Shown here piece by piece: positions 63,837-64,000 of a stretch of 64,000 nt of DNA. Source of the stretch: 40CM-4-68-19 sp036513415 (GTDB lineage Bacteria > Myxococcota > Myxococcia > Myxococcales > 40CM-4-68-19). The DNA lies in the NCBI GenBank assembly GCA_036513415.1, contig DATBZA010000032.1, forward strand, positions 14,184-78,183. Direction: 5' to 3'. Position 1 is the stretch's first letter. Each line of letters begins with the position of its first letter. The translations under genes were made by a program, and so were the position numbers. The notes beneath the pieces are model-generated. The model did no database searches, was not told the DNA's origin, and was given only the letters and a program-made list of their open reading frames with translations.

Positions 63837-64000
63837 CTAGCGCGGCGCGAGCAGGAAAGCGCCCTGCGAAGTCGTACCCACGATCCATCCCGTGTCGTTG
63901 ATGGCGACCGCAGCAATCAGCTCCAAACCTATGGGTACATCGACGATTGCGTTCAAGTCCTGCGCCCCCACATCGCCAAGCCAGAGGGCAGCGTGCGTAG
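63837..64000 (-). CDS. HAF-repeat-type extracellular protein (partial, C-terminus only)
   Basis: The last 53 residues before a TAG are present; the gene continues beyond the right edge. AALWLGDVGAQDLNAIVDVP and IAAVAINDTGWIVGTTSQGA followed by FLLAPR match the repeat pattern of HAF family proteins (DLN...AINDxGxIVG...AFLLxP). Such proteins are secreted beta-propeller-like repeats of unknown function. N-terminus and signal cannot be seen. Confidence 0.65.
   Translation of the reverse strand, partial: THAALWLGDVGAQDLNAIVDVPIGLELIAAVAINDTGWIVGTTSQGAFLLAPR

Overview
The window is GC-rich, densely packed Gram-negative chromosomal DNA. Gene order and families point to Myxococcota (the former Deltaproteobacteria, Anaeromyxobacter/Myxococcus-like). 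The clearest sign is one run of KDO and LPS-export genes followed by lptB, rpoN, hpf, ptsN, hprK and rapZ. Supporting signs are many small lipoproteins, lsp-lgt behind ileS, small-type PurL with separate PurS and PurQ, large secreted subtilases, and frequent ATGA/GTGA/TGATG stop-start overlaps. The phylum assignment is inference; no 16S gene is present.

Layout. 1-6.6 kb: edge of an alpha/beta hydrolase, a Cys-rich lipoprotein, two nucleotide-sugar epimerases (4-epimerase type and WecB), an RluA-type pseudouridine synthase, a membrane zinc-ribbon protein coupled to an asparagine-synthetase-like protein without its glutaminase nucleophile, and a TPR protein. 6.7-18.5 kb: kdsB-pyrG-kdsA-kdsC-acyltransferase, lptC-lptA-lptB, rpoN-hpf-ptsN-hprK-rapZ, i.e. 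LPS inner-core precursor supply, LPS transport and the nitrogen-PTS/sigma-54 module. 18.5-24.6 kb: a stand-alone GspE N-domain protein, purF, a cytosolic sulfite-oxidase-family enzyme, an NlpC/P60 hydrolase, a ceramidase-like protein and a deletion remnant of psuG. 24.6-31.5 kb: two large secreted S8 proteases, each with its own terminator, in DNA that looks less GC-extreme than the rest. 31.5-41.9 kb: tsaC/sua5, purL, a hybrid histidine kinase, a RimK-like ligase, a FrnE-like DsbA protein, an EMO-type Fe-S membrane oxidoreductase and a two-domain GNAT. 41.9-48 kb: a CorC-type CBS protein, a tiny lipoprotein, purS-purQ, two poorly characterised genes, a metallophosphoesterase and a GNAT-like protein. 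48-54.6 kb: ileS-lspA-lgt, a conserved unknown protein, a small lipoprotein and an OmpA-type lipoprotein. 54.6-64 kb: an M16 peptidase pair, a GGDEF protein, a methyltransferase, a frameshifted YafY/WYL regulator, small proteins, a Tat-type aminotransferase-V protein, tRNA-Phe(GAA) and the edge of a HAF-repeat protein.

The most unusual feature is non-coding. Four copies of a 165-170 bp intergenic element (19.5, 44.5, 46.7 and 57.8 kb) have about 30-nt terminal inverted repeats made of three 9-nt units around a conserved core with inner hairpins. The arms differ between copies (CGCCGAGCA versus CGCAGAGCG units), but the two arms of each copy match each other, the pattern expected of selected or self-copying base pairing. 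A second short repeat family (48-50 bp units) begins a few bases after stop codons at three places.
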